This document shows, piece after piece, positions 24,410 through 32,890 of a stretch of DNA of 52,029 nucleotides. The position numbers and the translations under genes are program-made. The stretch lies in contig JAEZCT010000007.1 in the NCBI GenBank assembly GCA_023433405.1, positions 1 through 52,029 of the forward strand, in the 5' to 3' direction. The stretch's first letter is position 1, and the number at the start of each line of letters is the position of its first letter. The stretch comes from Bacillota bacterium. GTDB taxonomy: Bacteria; Bacillota; Clostridia; Oscillospirales; Ruminococcaceae. The notes below the pieces were generated by a model. It was not told the origin of the DNA. It made no database searches and worked only from the letters and a program-made list of their open reading frames with translations.

Positions 24410-26545
24410 GTGACCGCAAACGAAATACTCAAGCGATACTTTGGTTATGATGAGTTTCGCGAGGGGCAAGCCGAGCTTATCAATGCGCTCACACACGGGC
24501 GGGATGTACTGGGCGTTATGCCCACGGGTGCAGGAAAATCACTATGCTATCAAGTGCCTGCCATGCTGCTGCCGGGCGTTACCCTGGTAATCTCGCCGCT
24601 CATATCCCTTATGCGCGACCAGGTGCAAGCCCTTGTGGCAAATGGCATACCGGCGGCATTTATCAACAGTTCACTGACCGAGGCTCAATGGAACCGGGCG
24701 ATGAATAATGCCCGCAACGGGATGTATAAAATCATCTACATCGCCCCGGAGCGATTGCTTGCGCCTTCTATGATGGAGCTTGCTTTAGCTATGCAAATAT
24801 CCCTGCTTGCCATAGACGAGGCGCACTGTATCTCCCAGTGGGGGCAGGACTTCCGCCCCAGTTATTTGGATATCACGAAATTCGTGGATGGATTGCCCGC
24901 ACGTCCCGTAATGGCGGCTTTTACGGCAACCGCAACACCGCGCGTGCGCGAGGATATTCTGGCGGCGCTGAGGCTGCAAAACCCCCTAACGCTGGTAACC
25001 GGGTTTGACCGTCCCAACCTGTATTTTGAAGTAAAGCAGCCAAATGCAAAGGATAAGTATTCGGCGCTCATTGAATATATCAAAGGTAATGATGGCAATG
25101 GTATCATCTATTGCTCCACCCGCAAGGAGGTCGAAAGCCTCACCGACCGCCTGCAGTCCGACGGATATCCGGCGGCAAAGTATCACGCAGGGTTGCCGGG
25201 CAATGATCGAAGCCAGTCACAGGACGATTTCCTTTATGACCGTGTGAGGATTATCGTGGCAACAAACGCCTTTGGTATGGGAATCGATAAATCCAACGTG
25301 CGCTTCGTCATTCACTATAACATCACTCAGAGTGTGGAAAGCTATTATCAGGAGGCAGGGCGCGCGGGACGGGATGGTCTCCCCGCAGACTGCATTTTAT
25401 TCTATACTCGCAAAGACATCAATACCGCGCTGTTTCTTATTGGGAGAAGCGAAAATCCTAGCGAGATTGCCCGCAACAAACAGCTGCTCAATCAAATGGA
25501 ACGATATTGTGAAGCGGATGGATGTCTGCGCCGATATATGCTTGGCTATTTCGGTGAGCAATCAACCGATGATTGCGGCAATTGCGGCAATTGCAATGGT
25601 AATTTTAATGAAACCGATGTGACGGTGGATGCGCAAAAGCTTCTTTCCCATATCCTGCGTTTGAATAAGGCGGGAAAGCGGTTTATGTTTACCCATACCG
25701 CCGACATTATTCTTGGAAAGTCAGAGGACTTTACCGATTTGCCCACCTTTGGCATCATGAAGGGTGCTCCCCGCAAATACATCCGGCAGCTAGCCAATCG
25801 CCTATCTGCTTTGGGGTATATTTATGACGACGGTTATCTCAGCACCACATCCAAAGCGAATGAAGTCCTGTTTGGTGGCGTGGCAGTCACCATTCGTGGG
25901 AATAAGCCCGAAGCCTTGGTTCCGGCAGAACGCGTAAGGAAGCGAGCCAAGGAACCAAGGTACGCGCTATCCGAGGGACTGCTGACAAAGCTTAAAGAAC
26001 TCCGGCTTGAAATTGCACAGGACGAAAAGGTCCCTGCATTTGTCGTCTTTTCAGACGCCACTCTTGTGGACATGTGCAGGAAACACCCTCGAACTGAGAA
26101 TGACCTTCTCGATGTAAGCGGTGTGGGACAGGTCAAGCTAGAGCGTTACGGCGCGCGATTTTTGCGCCTTTTGCAAGAGAACCAGCCGAATGAGGAGCCG
26201 AATAATAATCTTCCTAAGCTCACGTTTGAACTGTTCACCGAGCAAATTGCAATTGATGACAGCCCAGTACAAATCTCTCGCGTAGCGGATAATATCAATG
26301 CGGCTCTCATCCGTCATGGCAAAGGGAAAACCAGCGGTCAGAGCCTGAATAAGCTATTGATTGAGGCGGGTTACCTTAAATCGGATGAAGGTATAAAGCT
26401 GCCCACAGCCCGTGGACGAGAACTTGGCATAACCACAGTCGAGCGGCACTCGGATAGAGGAAATTACACGCAGTGCTTACTAGGCAAGGATGCTCAACAG
26501 CTTTGCGTACAGCTCGCTTGGAATGCGGTGTCGCCCACAAATTGA
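24410..26545 (+). CDS. recQ: ATP-dependent DNA helicase RecQ
   Basis: 711-residue helicase that unwinds DNA 3' to 5' in recombination and fork repair. Walker A MPTGAGKS, DEAH box AIDEAHCISQWG, GMGIDKSNVRFVIH and QEAGRAGRDG in helicase lobe 2; a Cys4 zinc site with CGNCGNC around residues 365-400; RQC winged-helix segment; and HRDC at about 525-595 (VFSDATLVDMCRKHPRTEND). A further C-terminal segment (about 110 residues) is present. The start is GTG 24410 with AACGGAGGTGAG upstream. Confidence 0.95.
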   Translation: MTANEILKRYFGYDEFREGQAELINALTHGRDVLGVMPTGAGKSLCYQVPAMLLPGVTLVISPLISLMRDQVQALVANGIPAAFINSSLTEAQWNRAMNNARNGMYKIIYIAPERLLAPSMMELALAMQISLLAIDEAHCISQWGQDFRPSYLDITKFVDGLPARPVMAAFTATATPRVREDILAALRLQNPLTLVTGFDRPNLYFEVKQPNAKDKYSALIEYIKGNDGNGIIYCSTRKEVESLTDRLQSDGYPAAKYHAGLPGNDRSQSQDDFLYDRVRIIVATNAFGMGIDKSNVRFVIHYNITQSVESYYQEAGRAGRDGLPADCILFYTRKDINTALFLIGRSENPSEIARNKQLLNQMERYCEADGCLRRYMLGYFGEQSTDDCGNCGNCNGNFNETDVTVDAQKLLSHILRLNKAGKRFMFTHTADIILGKSEDFTDLPTFGIMKGAPRKYIRQLANRLSALGYIYDDGYLSTTSKANEVLFGGVAVTIRGNKPEALVPAERVRKRAKEPRYALSEGLLTKLKELRLEIAQDEKVPAFVVFSDATLVDMCRKHPRTENDLLDVSGVGQVKLERYGARFLRLLQENQPNEEPNNNLPKLTFELFTEQIAIDDSPVQISRVADNINAALIRHGKGKTSGQSLNKLLIEAGYLKSDEGIKLPTARGRELGITTVERHSDRGNYTQCLLGKDAQQLCVQLAWNAVSPTN

Positions 26546-26591
26546 TGGATAAGTATTTATTGTGTTTTTGTGCAAACAAGCCATACCATTC

Positions 26592-27272
26592 TCAGCGTTC
26601 ATAGGGCTTTGCATATAGCTCGTTCTTTTTCAGGCCAGCTTTGCGAACTTCTTGCTTCCAATTCATATTGCCTGACATTAAGTACAGCCTTCTTGGGAAC
26701 GGCGGCGGGAGGGATACGTTTGGGCGGGAGGTATCCGTATCAATATCCTCCGCCATCCGGTCAAAGTTTTGCCCCAGCGCATCAAACATCTTCAGCATAA
26801 ACGGAGCCTGCTGCGCCGCTACAACCATGCCGCCCTCTCCAATGAGCACCGCAAAGCCCCAACGCCCACCAATGGCGCGGCTAAAGCTTTGAATAACCCG
26901 GGCAGCCTCTTCGTTGATGTTTGCCTCGGGGAAGCCACAGTTCACCACGGCATACAGCTTTGGGCTTTTTACCGACGGCTCCTCCTTTAAGCTGTTTTCA
27001 TAATCCTGCAGGTATCGCATGAGCACCCCCGGCAGACAGAAGATGTAAAGCGGCATGATAACTAAGATTGCGTCGGCCTGCCGAAGCTCGGCAAAATCCT
27101 CTTTGGTACTGCCTTTGGAAAGGCTTGCGCGAACATTTGCGCGAAATACGGTAATGCCTTTGGCAAGCATCCGCTCCTCCGCCTTATTGGCAAACAGCGC
27201 CGAAGCGGACGAGCCGCCTACCTTGGGGCTGGCATCCAGAATCGCGATGCGGTTGGTTTGAGTGTTATCCAT
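26592..27272 (-). CDS. NAD(P)H-dependent FMN oxidoreductase-like flavoprotein
   Basis: 226-residue flavodoxin-fold protein: LDASPKVGGSSASALF forms the FMN phosphate loop, and DAILVIMPLYIFCLPG with VVNCGFPEANIN match NADPH-dependent FMN reductases. The C-terminal part with PPPFPRRLYLMSGN is less conserved. It overlaps the upstream flavoprotein gene by TAATG, so the pair is translated together and controlled by the divergent TetR gene. Likely reduces quinones, nitro compounds or metal with FMN. Confidence 0.85.
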   Translation of the reverse strand: MDNTQTNRIAILDASPKVGGSSASALFANKAEERMLAKGITVFRANVRASLSKGSTKEDFAELRQADAILVIMPLYIFCLPGVLMRYLQDYENSLKEEPSVKSPKLYAVVNCGFPEANINEEAARVIQSFSRAIGGRWGFAVLIGEGGMVVAAQQAPFMLKMFDALGQNFDRMAEDIDTDTSRPNVSLPPPFPRRLYLMSGNMNWKQEVRKAGLKKNELYAKPYER

Positions 27273-27826
27273 TACTTTTTTCCTCCTGCCGCTTTTTTTG
27301 TCATGCTGTTAAGCAGATTGAGAATACGGGCATCTTCGCCGGTATCAACGAAAGCATTAACATCATTGAGGTGGCTTGCAATATCCTTAAACAGAGTGCC
27401 ATCCTCCTCAGAGGCCGCTCCGTAACCCAGCATCAGCCGTTGAGGCTCATAGGGATAGCGGGGCGGGTGCATGGTGGAGCCGTCCTTGCGGGTGTAAAAG
27501 GTAGGGAGTACGTTTGGAATCCAACGGTCAATCGCATTTTTCACATTCGCGCTGATTTGACCGTAAATGATGGGACTCAGATAAACCACTAGGTCGCTTT
27601 GGATGTACTCCCGGTTAATTTCATCAATCCGGTCCGGGATGGCGCAGCGCCCCGGACTTTTGACCCAGCAGCCAAAGCAGCCAATGCAATGGGCAAGGCT
27701 TTTTCTGTCCAGAGCCTCTTTTTTGATCTCATAGCCGTGCTCGGTCAAGTAACCGGTCAGCAGCGCATCCAGCCGTTGATAGTCCGCATTCTCGTATTCG
27801 CTGTCTGAAATGATATAGGCCTTCAT
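27272..27826 (-). CDS. Flavodoxin family protein with CxxCxxC start of a redox site
   Basis: 184-residue FMN-binding protein related to iron-sulfur flavoproteins. HCIGCFGCWVKSPGRCAIPD is the compact cysteine motif of this group; LVVYLSPIIYGQISANVKN is the flavin-binding loop. First gene of a two-gene operon, with a start 7 bp after AAGGAGAG. Its promoter (-35 TTGACA, -10 TATTGT, minus strand) overlaps the shared operator. Confidence 0.85.
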   Translation of the reverse strand: MKAYIISDSEYENADYQRLDALLTGYLTEHGYEIKKEALDRKSLAHCIGCFGCWVKSPGRCAIPDRIDEINREYIQSDLVVYLSPIIYGQISANVKNAIDRWIPNVLPTFYTRKDGSTMHPPRYPYEPQRLMLGYGAASEEDGTLFKDIASHLNDVNAFVDTGEDARILNLLNSMTKKAAGGKK

Positions 27827-27860
27827 CCAATTCTCTCCTTATGTTTACGACGTTAACATT

Positions 27861-27889
27861 ACAATACCACAGCATGTTTACATTGTCAA
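27861..27889 (-). promoter_or_regulatory. Promoter of the flavoprotein operon
   Basis: On the minus strand, TTGACA (27884-27889), 17-bp spacer, TATTGT (27861-27866). It shares the palindrome at 27864-27902 with the divergent tetR promoter. Confidence 0.75.
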
Positions 27890-27902
27890 CATGCTGTGGT
27901 AT
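27864..27902. promoter_or_regulatory. Shared TetR operator between divergent promoters
   Basis: ATACCACAGCATGTT (27864-27878) and AACATGCTGTGGTAT (27888-27902) form a perfect 15-bp inverted repeat with a 9-bp spacer. Both -35 boxes fall around the spacer, so one bound dimer would block both promoters. Inferred operator of the TetR gene at 27950. Confidence 0.75.
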
Positions 27903-27905
27903 AAT
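27877..27905 (+). promoter_or_regulatory. Promoter of the tetR gene
   Basis: TTTACA (27877-27882), 17-bp spacer, TATAAT (27900-27905), plus strand. It overlaps the operator palindrome, so autoregulation is likely. Confidence 0.75.
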
Positions 27906-27949
27906 TATTTCATATTTATAAATAATTACTTTTGATAGGATGTGAATTT

Positions 27950-28552
27950 GTGTCTAGCTATCATCACGGGGATTTAAAGACGGCGCTTATAAGCGAAGGG
28001 CTGAGACTGCTGGACGAGGAAGGGTACGAAGCACTTTCCCTGCGCAAGGTGGCTAAGGCCTGCAATGTAAGCCAAACGGCACCATACCGACATTTTAAGG
28101 ATAAAAACGAGCTGGTGCTGGCCATCGCGCTTCGCGCACTGGAATCCTTTAACGCAAGCCTTAGTGGGGCGGTAGACCGCTTTGAGGATGATATCCGCAG
28201 CCAGCTTCTTGAAATGGGGGTTTGCTACGTCCGTTTTTTTGTTGAAAACCCTGCTATTCTTCGCATCCTGTTTCTGAATAACCCCTTTAAATTCATAGAG
28301 GGTGCGCCGCAACTGTTTGAGCGGGTCACTGTTAAGCAGCATCCTTTCTCTACCTTTTTAAACGCGATTAAGCGATACAGGCAGGAAAACCCGGAGGACA
28401 CGCGCAGTGAGGATGAAATGATTTTAACTATGTGGGGCAAGGTTCACGGCATTGCGGTTTTGCTTGTGAACAGGAACATTCAGCTAGGTGACGATTACCT
28501 GACACTTGTAAGAAGAGTCTTGGGAAACGACGATTTATTCAGGCATGATTAA
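27950..28552 (+). CDS. TetR family regulator of the flavoprotein operon
   Basis: 200-residue TetR repressor: N-terminal helix-turn-helix LSLRKVAKACNVSQTAPYRHF (shown in two parts: LSLRKVAKA, then CNVSQTAPYRHF), then a helical ligand domain with WGKVHGIAVLL. GTG 27950 is chosen because AGGATG precedes it; an in-frame TTG at 27932 lies too far upstream. Diverges from the two flavoprotein genes over a shared operator. The inducer is unknown, plausibly a redox-cycling compound. Confidence 0.88.
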   Translation: MSSYHHGDLKTALISEGLRLLDEEGYEALSLRKVAKACNVSQTAPYRHFKDKNELVLAIALRALESFNASLSGAVDRFEDDIRSQLLEMGVCYVRFFVENPAILRILFLNNPFKFIEGAPQLFERVTVKQHPFSTFLNAIKRYRQENPEDTRSEDEMILTMWGKVHGIAVLLVNRNIQLGDDYLTLVRRVLGNDDLFRHD

Positions 28553-28575
28553 CCTCCCTTCAAATAAAACCAGAA

Positions 28576-28628
28576 TAAGAATCCGTCAGCCAATCGAAGT
28601 AAAGAGTTGATTGGCTGACGGATTCTTA
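28576..28628. terminator. Bidirectional terminator/long hairpin after tetR
   Basis: A perfect 20-bp inverted repeat (TAAGAATCCGTCAGCC..., pairing with ...GGCTGACGGATTCTTA) around a 13-nt loop. It lies between the convergent tetR and gapN genes and would end both. Confidence 0.65.
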
Positions 28629-28641
28629 TCATATAAAGTTT

Positions 28642-28750
28642 TAGTCTATTAACCGATTAATAAGAGTATAAAAGTCAAGAGAAAAGCTTTAGCTTATGGG
28701 CATCAAGCGTATTTCTAGCTGCAAAACTCATACTTTTTGAGATTATTATT
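28642..28750 (-). repeat. Hairpin (MITE-like) repeat, copy 5, long form
   Basis: Reverse-orientation and diverged: AACCGATTAATAAGAGTATA on the left, GCTTTAGCTTATGGG in the loop, and CATACTTTTTGAGATTATTA on the right. It sits in the 3' region of gapN. Confidence 0.7.
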
Positions 28751-28765
28751 AAGCACACACAATCA

Positions 28766-30223
28766 TTATTGCTCCTGCAGATTGATGGTAATTGCCTTAA
28801 GGCGGGTCATAGCTTCAATGGAATACCGTACCCCCTGTGTGCCAAGACCGGAGGCCTTCACCCCTAAAAAGGGGAAATGATCCGGACCGCGCTCGGTTTT
28901 GTTGTTTACCTGTACGGTACCCACCTCCAGCTGGCTTGCAATATAAAACGCCTGGTTAATGTCATGGGTAAACACAGAAGATTGCAGACCGTATTCCGAC
29001 CGGTTCGCGATGTCAATGGCCTCTTTTATGTCCCGAACCCGTAGGATGGGCAGCACCGGGGCAAAGGGCTCTTTCCAAGCCACATCCATTTCCTGCGTAA
29101 CCCTATCCAGCAGAGTGGGTTGTATCAGGTTGCCCTCGCGCCCTCCGCCAGTTACGAGCGCTGCGCCCTTTTTCACCGCGTCAGCTATCAGCTCTTGTGC
29201 AAAATCGGCAGCCTTACTGTCAATCAGCGGCGTAATCGCACAGCTCTCTCGGGGATCGCCCATCGTCAATCGACCAATACCATCCATCAGTGCCGGAATC
29301 AACCGGTCCGCCACCGCGTCTGTCGTAATAATGCGTTTGACCGCAGTGCAGCGCTGACCGGAATAGGAAAACGCTCCGTCCACGATATTTTGTGCCGCAA
29401 ATTTAATATCGGCATCCTCGAGCACAATGGCGGCATCCTTTCCGCCCAGCTCCATCAGCAGCGGGGTCATACATGAAATTTGTGAGATATGCCTTCCCAC
29501 CTCGGTGCTGCCCGTAAAATTGATAAAATCTATACCGCCGTGTGTCACAATATAATCGCCAATTACACTGCCCTTACCGGTTACGGTGCCAAGAACTCCC
29601 GCGGGTACCCCTGCGTCGTGCAGTGCCTTCACCAAATGCAGCGCGCTCACCGCGCCTTGGGTGGCGGGTTTGAGAATAACCGCGTTGCCCGCGATGAGGG
29701 CGGGTGCAATTTTTGAAGCAGACAGATTGATGGGGTAATTAAAGGGGGAGATGGCAAGTACGGTGCCAAGGGGCACCCGCCGCACATAGGAAAGCTTGTT
29801 GCGGCTGCCGCCAGGAAAATTATCGCCGCTTACAGCAAAGCCCTCTACACTTTTGCCTACATCCGCCGTAAACCGCAGGAAATCTGCGGTGCGCCGCACC
29901 TCGGAGAGCGCTGATTTTCGATCCTTTGCAATCTCCATCACTAAAATCTCTGCAATCTCTTCCGCACGCTCCTCCAGCAAGGTTGCCGCACGGTGCAGGA
30001 TTTCCGAGCGCTCATACATCTGCGTATGCGCCCAGCTCTCCCGACTACTGCGGCTTATTTCAACCAGCTCGTCTACCTCCTGTTTAGTGACGGACTGTAC
30101 AGACCCTACCAATGAGCCGTCCACAGGAGAATGAATGGCAATCAGCTCGCCGGAGCGCGAATGCGCCCACTGTCCGCCAATCAGGTTGCCATATACCAGC
30201 TTGCTGTTCTTCATTTCAGACAT
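28766..30223 (-). CDS. gapN: NADP-dependent glyceraldehyde-3-phosphate dehydrogenase (non-phosphorylating)
   Basis: 485-residue aldehyde dehydrogenase of the GapN type, which oxidises glyceraldehyde 3-phosphate straight to 3-phosphoglycerate and yields NADPH instead of ATP. Catalytic Glu in LLMELGGKDAA and Cys292 in YSGQRCTAVKR; nucleotide loop FTGSTEVG. NNKTERGPDHFPFLGVKAS and the C-terminal GVRYSIEAMTR are GapN hallmarks. Start ATG 30223 with AAAAAGGAG upstream. A consensus promoter lies about 170 bp upstream, which gives a long 5' leader. It makes NADPH for biosynthesis and bypasses the phosphorylating step of glycolysis. Confidence 0.92.
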   Translation of the reverse strand: MSEMKNSKLVYGNLIGGQWAHSRSGELIAIHSPVDGSLVGSVQSVTKQEVDELVEISRSSRESWAHTQMYERSEILHRAATLLEERAEEIAEILVMEIAKDRKSALSEVRRTADFLRFTADVGKSVEGFAVSGDNFPGGSRNKLSYVRRVPLGTVLAISPFNYPINLSASKIAPALIAGNAVILKPATQGAVSALHLVKALHDAGVPAGVLGTVTGKGSVIGDYIVTHGGIDFINFTGSTEVGRHISQISCMTPLLMELGGKDAAIVLEDADIKFAAQNIVDGAFSYSGQRCTAVKRIITTDAVADRLIPALMDGIGRLTMGDPRESCAITPLIDSKAADFAQELIADAVKKGAALVTGGGREGNLIQPTLLDRVTQEMDVAWKEPFAPVLPILRVRDIKEAIDIANRSEYGLQSSVFTHDINQAFYIASQLEVGTVQVNNKTERGPDHFPFLGVKASGLGTQGVRYSIEAMTRLKAITINLQEQ

Positions 30224-30390
30224 GGTATCGCTCCTTTTTATAAGGTTTTGATTTCGAACTCTGTACCTGCTGCAGGTCGATTATCAGCATACGACCGAGG
30301 CATGTTGCAAACGCTCCTGTCTCCCTTGCTATAGGTAATACGCCCTTGCAAAGATAACGCGATGCATCTCTTTAAAGCTGCGTTAATTTC

Positions 30391-30419
30391 ATTATAGTCT
30401 GCCATATTTCACAAGTCAA
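30391..30419 (-). promoter_or_regulatory. Promoter of gapN
   Basis: On the minus strand, TTGACT (30414-30419), 17 bp, TATAAT (30391-30396): near-perfect consensus. The leader to the gapN start is about 160 nt and has an ACCTGCTGCAGGT palindrome but no riboswitch I recognise. Confidence 0.8.
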
Positions 30420-30539
30420 TTTAATCGTAACCAAAGAGCGCGTAGCATTGAATAAAACCAAATGGCTTTTGGAAAATCCAAACGCTTTCCCTCTATAACT
30501 GTAATACATCCACTCTTATATATGATAGGGGGGAATAGT

Positions 30540-31733
30540 TTACAATATATCAATTATATGTTGTAAAGTAACAATCCAACTATTTAGAAGAGCTGTATCG
30601 TTAGCGAGCTGCTCCACGTTTTTTTCATAGCCCTGAAGAAGTATTTTTTGGTGTTCGTAAAAGCTCTGTAATTTTGCGAATAAATCCTTACTGCTTAAAA
30701 AGTTATCCCATTGATGGTTTTGGGCCTGACTTTGCAAAGCTTCCAATTTCTTTTTAAAGCTATCGGCCGGTAGCCCCATTTGCTTTTTAAAGTCGTTAAG
30801 TATAAACTGCTTTTGAAACAGTTTTTTATTTTGCCAGCTTTGGTATTGGTCAAAAAAAATGTTTGAAATGCTTGTAAATAGCGTCATTAACCTGTCATAG
30901 TCAACCTGTATTTGCGAATGATCTCGTTTTACCGTATTATCAATGATTAACCCTTCATCTACCAATGCTTGATAAGAAGATGTCATTTGTCCGTTATACT
31001 TTTGCGCGTTTACGACTGAAACAGCATAACCAACACCTGCCAGCTCAACGTCCAAAATGACCTCTTCCAGTGATTTGTAAAAATCATCAGCTTCAATTTC
31101 CAACGAGGAAGCCACGATTTCTACTGCCTTAGCCGCCGTATCAGTTTTTACAAATCCGGGAGCTATTGAGTATGCAATAATATTAGTTCCGGATATTTCT
31201 TCAAATAAAGTGTTGCAAAGCTCCACCTGAGCGGATTTAAAAATCTCGTAAGCCGCCATGTAAGGGGTGACTGCTGCCGACGGTATAAAGGCAATAATTC
31301 CACCAGTGTCACTCATGGAGGGTAGAAATTTTTGTGTTAAGAGAACGGGACCTCTCAAATTGACCGCATAGCTTAAATCCCAATCGAAGATAGGAACTTT
31401 TTTAATCGCGCCCATCGGAACAACAGCAGCATTGTTAATAATGACATCAAGATGAGTATATTTGTCCATTATATACTGATATAGCTCGTCAATCTGTTTT
31501 TCATCCGAAATATCAATCTGATAAAAGTCTACGTTTTCATTGTTGTATTCCTCGTTTATTTGTCTTTGCGCATCCCATCCTTTTTCGGCATCTATTTCTG
31601 CAATGATTACATTGGCCCCCATATATGAGAATGCGCGTGAAGCTTCATAGCCTATTCCTCCGCCACCACCTGTTAGCAGGATGGTTTTATTTAGCAAAGC
31701 TTTTCTACTGTAATTGCTTTTTTCAAGAAACAT
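30540..31733 (-). CDS. SDR oxidoreductase with a helical C-terminal extension
   Basis: 397-residue protein. The first about 245 residues are a classical SDR: TGGGGGIGYEA nucleotide site, NNAA, an active-site Tyr and Lys (YEIFK), and PGFVKTDTA. After that come about 150 residues of Gln/Lys/Leu-rich helical sequence (KKLFQKQFILNDFKKQMGL ... VEQLANDTALLNSW) with no similarity that I recognise, unusual for SDRs. It lies 21 bp after a TetR gene and is AT-richer than its neighbours, which suggests acquired DNA. It may be the target or partner of that regulator. Confidence 0.75.
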   Translation of the reverse strand: MFLEKSNYSRKALLNKTILLTGGGGGIGYEASRAFSYMGANVIIAEIDAEKGWDAQRQINEEYNNENVDFYQIDISDEKQIDELYQYIMDKYTHLDVIINNAAVVPMGAIKKVPIFDWDLSYAVNLRGPVLLTQKFLPSMSDTGGIIAFIPSAAVTPYMAAYEIFKSAQVELCNTLFEEISGTNIIAYSIAPGFVKTDTAAKAVEIVASSLEIEADDFYKSLEEVILDVELAGVGYAVSVVNAQKYNGQMTSSYQALVDEGLIIDNTVKRDHSQIQVDYDRLMTLFTSISNIFFDQYQSWQNKKLFQKQFILNDFKKQMGLPADSFKKKLEALQSQAQNHQWDNFLSSKDLFAKLQSFYEHQKILLQGYEKNVEQLANDTALLNSWIVTLQHIIDIL

Positions 31734-31754
31734 ATTGTTTACTCCTAAAATGTT

Positions 31755-32345
31755 TTATATTTCGCTGTCCTTACCGACCTTTAGTAAATCAATAAACCAA
31801 TGGGGTTCCGGGTATGGCGTATCTGGGTTAAGGGCAATCATTTCCATATATGCTTGTATGGAAAGCCAAAACGACAACGCTAATGCCAAAGGATTTCCTT
31901 TGCGGATTTTCCCTTGACATTGACCTTCTTCAATGAGGGTAATTGACTTTACAATCACATCGTTTTGTTTAAGCTTATCCTTTAAGTTACTTGACAGATT
32001 GGGATTGCGTTCTGCTTGGTTTACCAGCACAAATAATTGCGCGGTAAAATGGTCGGACCTTGCCATATCAAAGATGTGCTTTGCAGCCTTAAAAAAATAA
32101 TCCGGCGGGTCATCATATTGAGGGAAATATTGACCTGTACGACCTGATAGGCCAAGATTAATTAGTTCCTCATGTAAAAGCTCGATAGACCCAAAGTAAT
32201 GGTACAATAGCCCTACACTCATTCCTGTTTTTTCTGCTATATCATTTATCTTTGTTGCTTCAAACCCCTTATGGACAAAAATACTCAATCCAGCTTTAAG
32301 AATATCTTGCCGTCGTTTTTCCCTTTGTTCTTTTCTTGTGGTCAT
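31755..32345 (-). CDS. TetR family regulator of the SDR gene
   Basis: 196-residue TetR regulator: HTH INDIAEKTGMSVGLLYHYF (about residues 34-52) and a C-terminal TetR-type helical domain. It forms an operon with the SDR, driven by a near-consensus promoter at 32397-32425. Effector unknown. Lower GC than the surrounding genes. Confidence 0.85.
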   Translation of the reverse strand: MTTRKEQREKRRQDILKAGLSIFVHKGFEATKINDIAEKTGMSVGLLYHYFGSIELLHEELINLGLSGRTGQYFPQYDDPPDYFFKAAKHIFDMARSDHFTAQLFVLVNQAERNPNLSSNLKDKLKQNDVIVKSITLIEEGQCQGKIRKGNPLALALSFWLSIQAYMEMIALNPDTPYPEPHWFIDLLKVGKDSEI

Positions 32346-32396
32346 TTTTACACATCCAAAATGGTAAATTTATTTTCATTGAATATATTTTTAATT

Positions 32397-32425
32397 ATTA
32401 TACTGTTTTTCTAAAACGAAGTCAA
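32397..32425 (-). promoter_or_regulatory. Promoter of the TetR/SDR operon
   Basis: On the minus strand, TTGACT (32420-32425), 17 bp, TATAAT (32397-32402). The region is AT-rich and no clear operator palindrome overlaps it. Confidence 0.75.
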
Positions 32426-32683
32426 TTGTTTTCAGAGCCTTAAACCAGCCCTTTCTATTCCGGGTAACGGCAAGCGGCAACCACTCCCGCAGGCTAACAA
32501 GAGACTATGAGATTCGGGCGCTTTCCGCTGCTGTATGGTTACCATTAATCGCTTGCTGTTTTATCATGATGTCTTCCAGACAAGCGGTATAGATTACCTC
32601 ATTTAACAGTTCTTCTGAGAACGCAACCTTCGTGCTTGTTACGATTCAATCATTTCACAACCTCATTAATAATTTGTGTACAA

Positions 32684-32727
32684 TGTATTATTGACATATA
32701 TTTGATAATATTATCTATAATAATACA
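32684..32727 (+). promoter_or_regulatory. Promoter with palindromic flanks and no gene downstream
   Basis: TTGACA (32691-32696) and TATAAT (32716-32721), 19 bp apart, lie within an inverted repeat TGTATTATT (32684-32692) / AATAATACA (32719-32727). Downstream there is only about 110 nt before a terminator. It may drive a small RNA. AT-richness makes chance matches possible. Confidence 0.4.
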
Positions 32728-32728
32728 T

Positions 32729-32837
32729 TATTTAGGGTAGGTAAATATATAAACCAGAATCATGATACACTTTTGAATCATTACTCAGTATGAGGTGGAG
32801 TTTTAAAAAAGGACCAGCCATTAGGCTGGTCCTTTTT
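32729..32837 (+). ncRNA. Possible small RNA between the promoter and terminator
   Basis: A promoter-like site at 32691 and the terminator at 32805-32837 enclose about 110 nt without a plausible ORF or ribosome binding site. The terminator stem is shared with the PII-like gene on the other strand. No structure typical of a known RNA family was recognised. Confidence 0.25.
32805..32837. terminator. Bidirectional terminator downstream of the PII/DUF1538 genes
   Basis: AAAAAAGGACCAGCC pairs with GGCTGGTCCTTTTT around an ATTA loop. A- and T-runs on both sides let it act in either direction; its main job is to end the PII-like gene at 32891. Confidence 0.85.
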
Positions 32838-32890
32838 GTATAAAACTAATCTTAACAAGAGTAGAATGATCCGGTAGAGAGGCCGCTATA

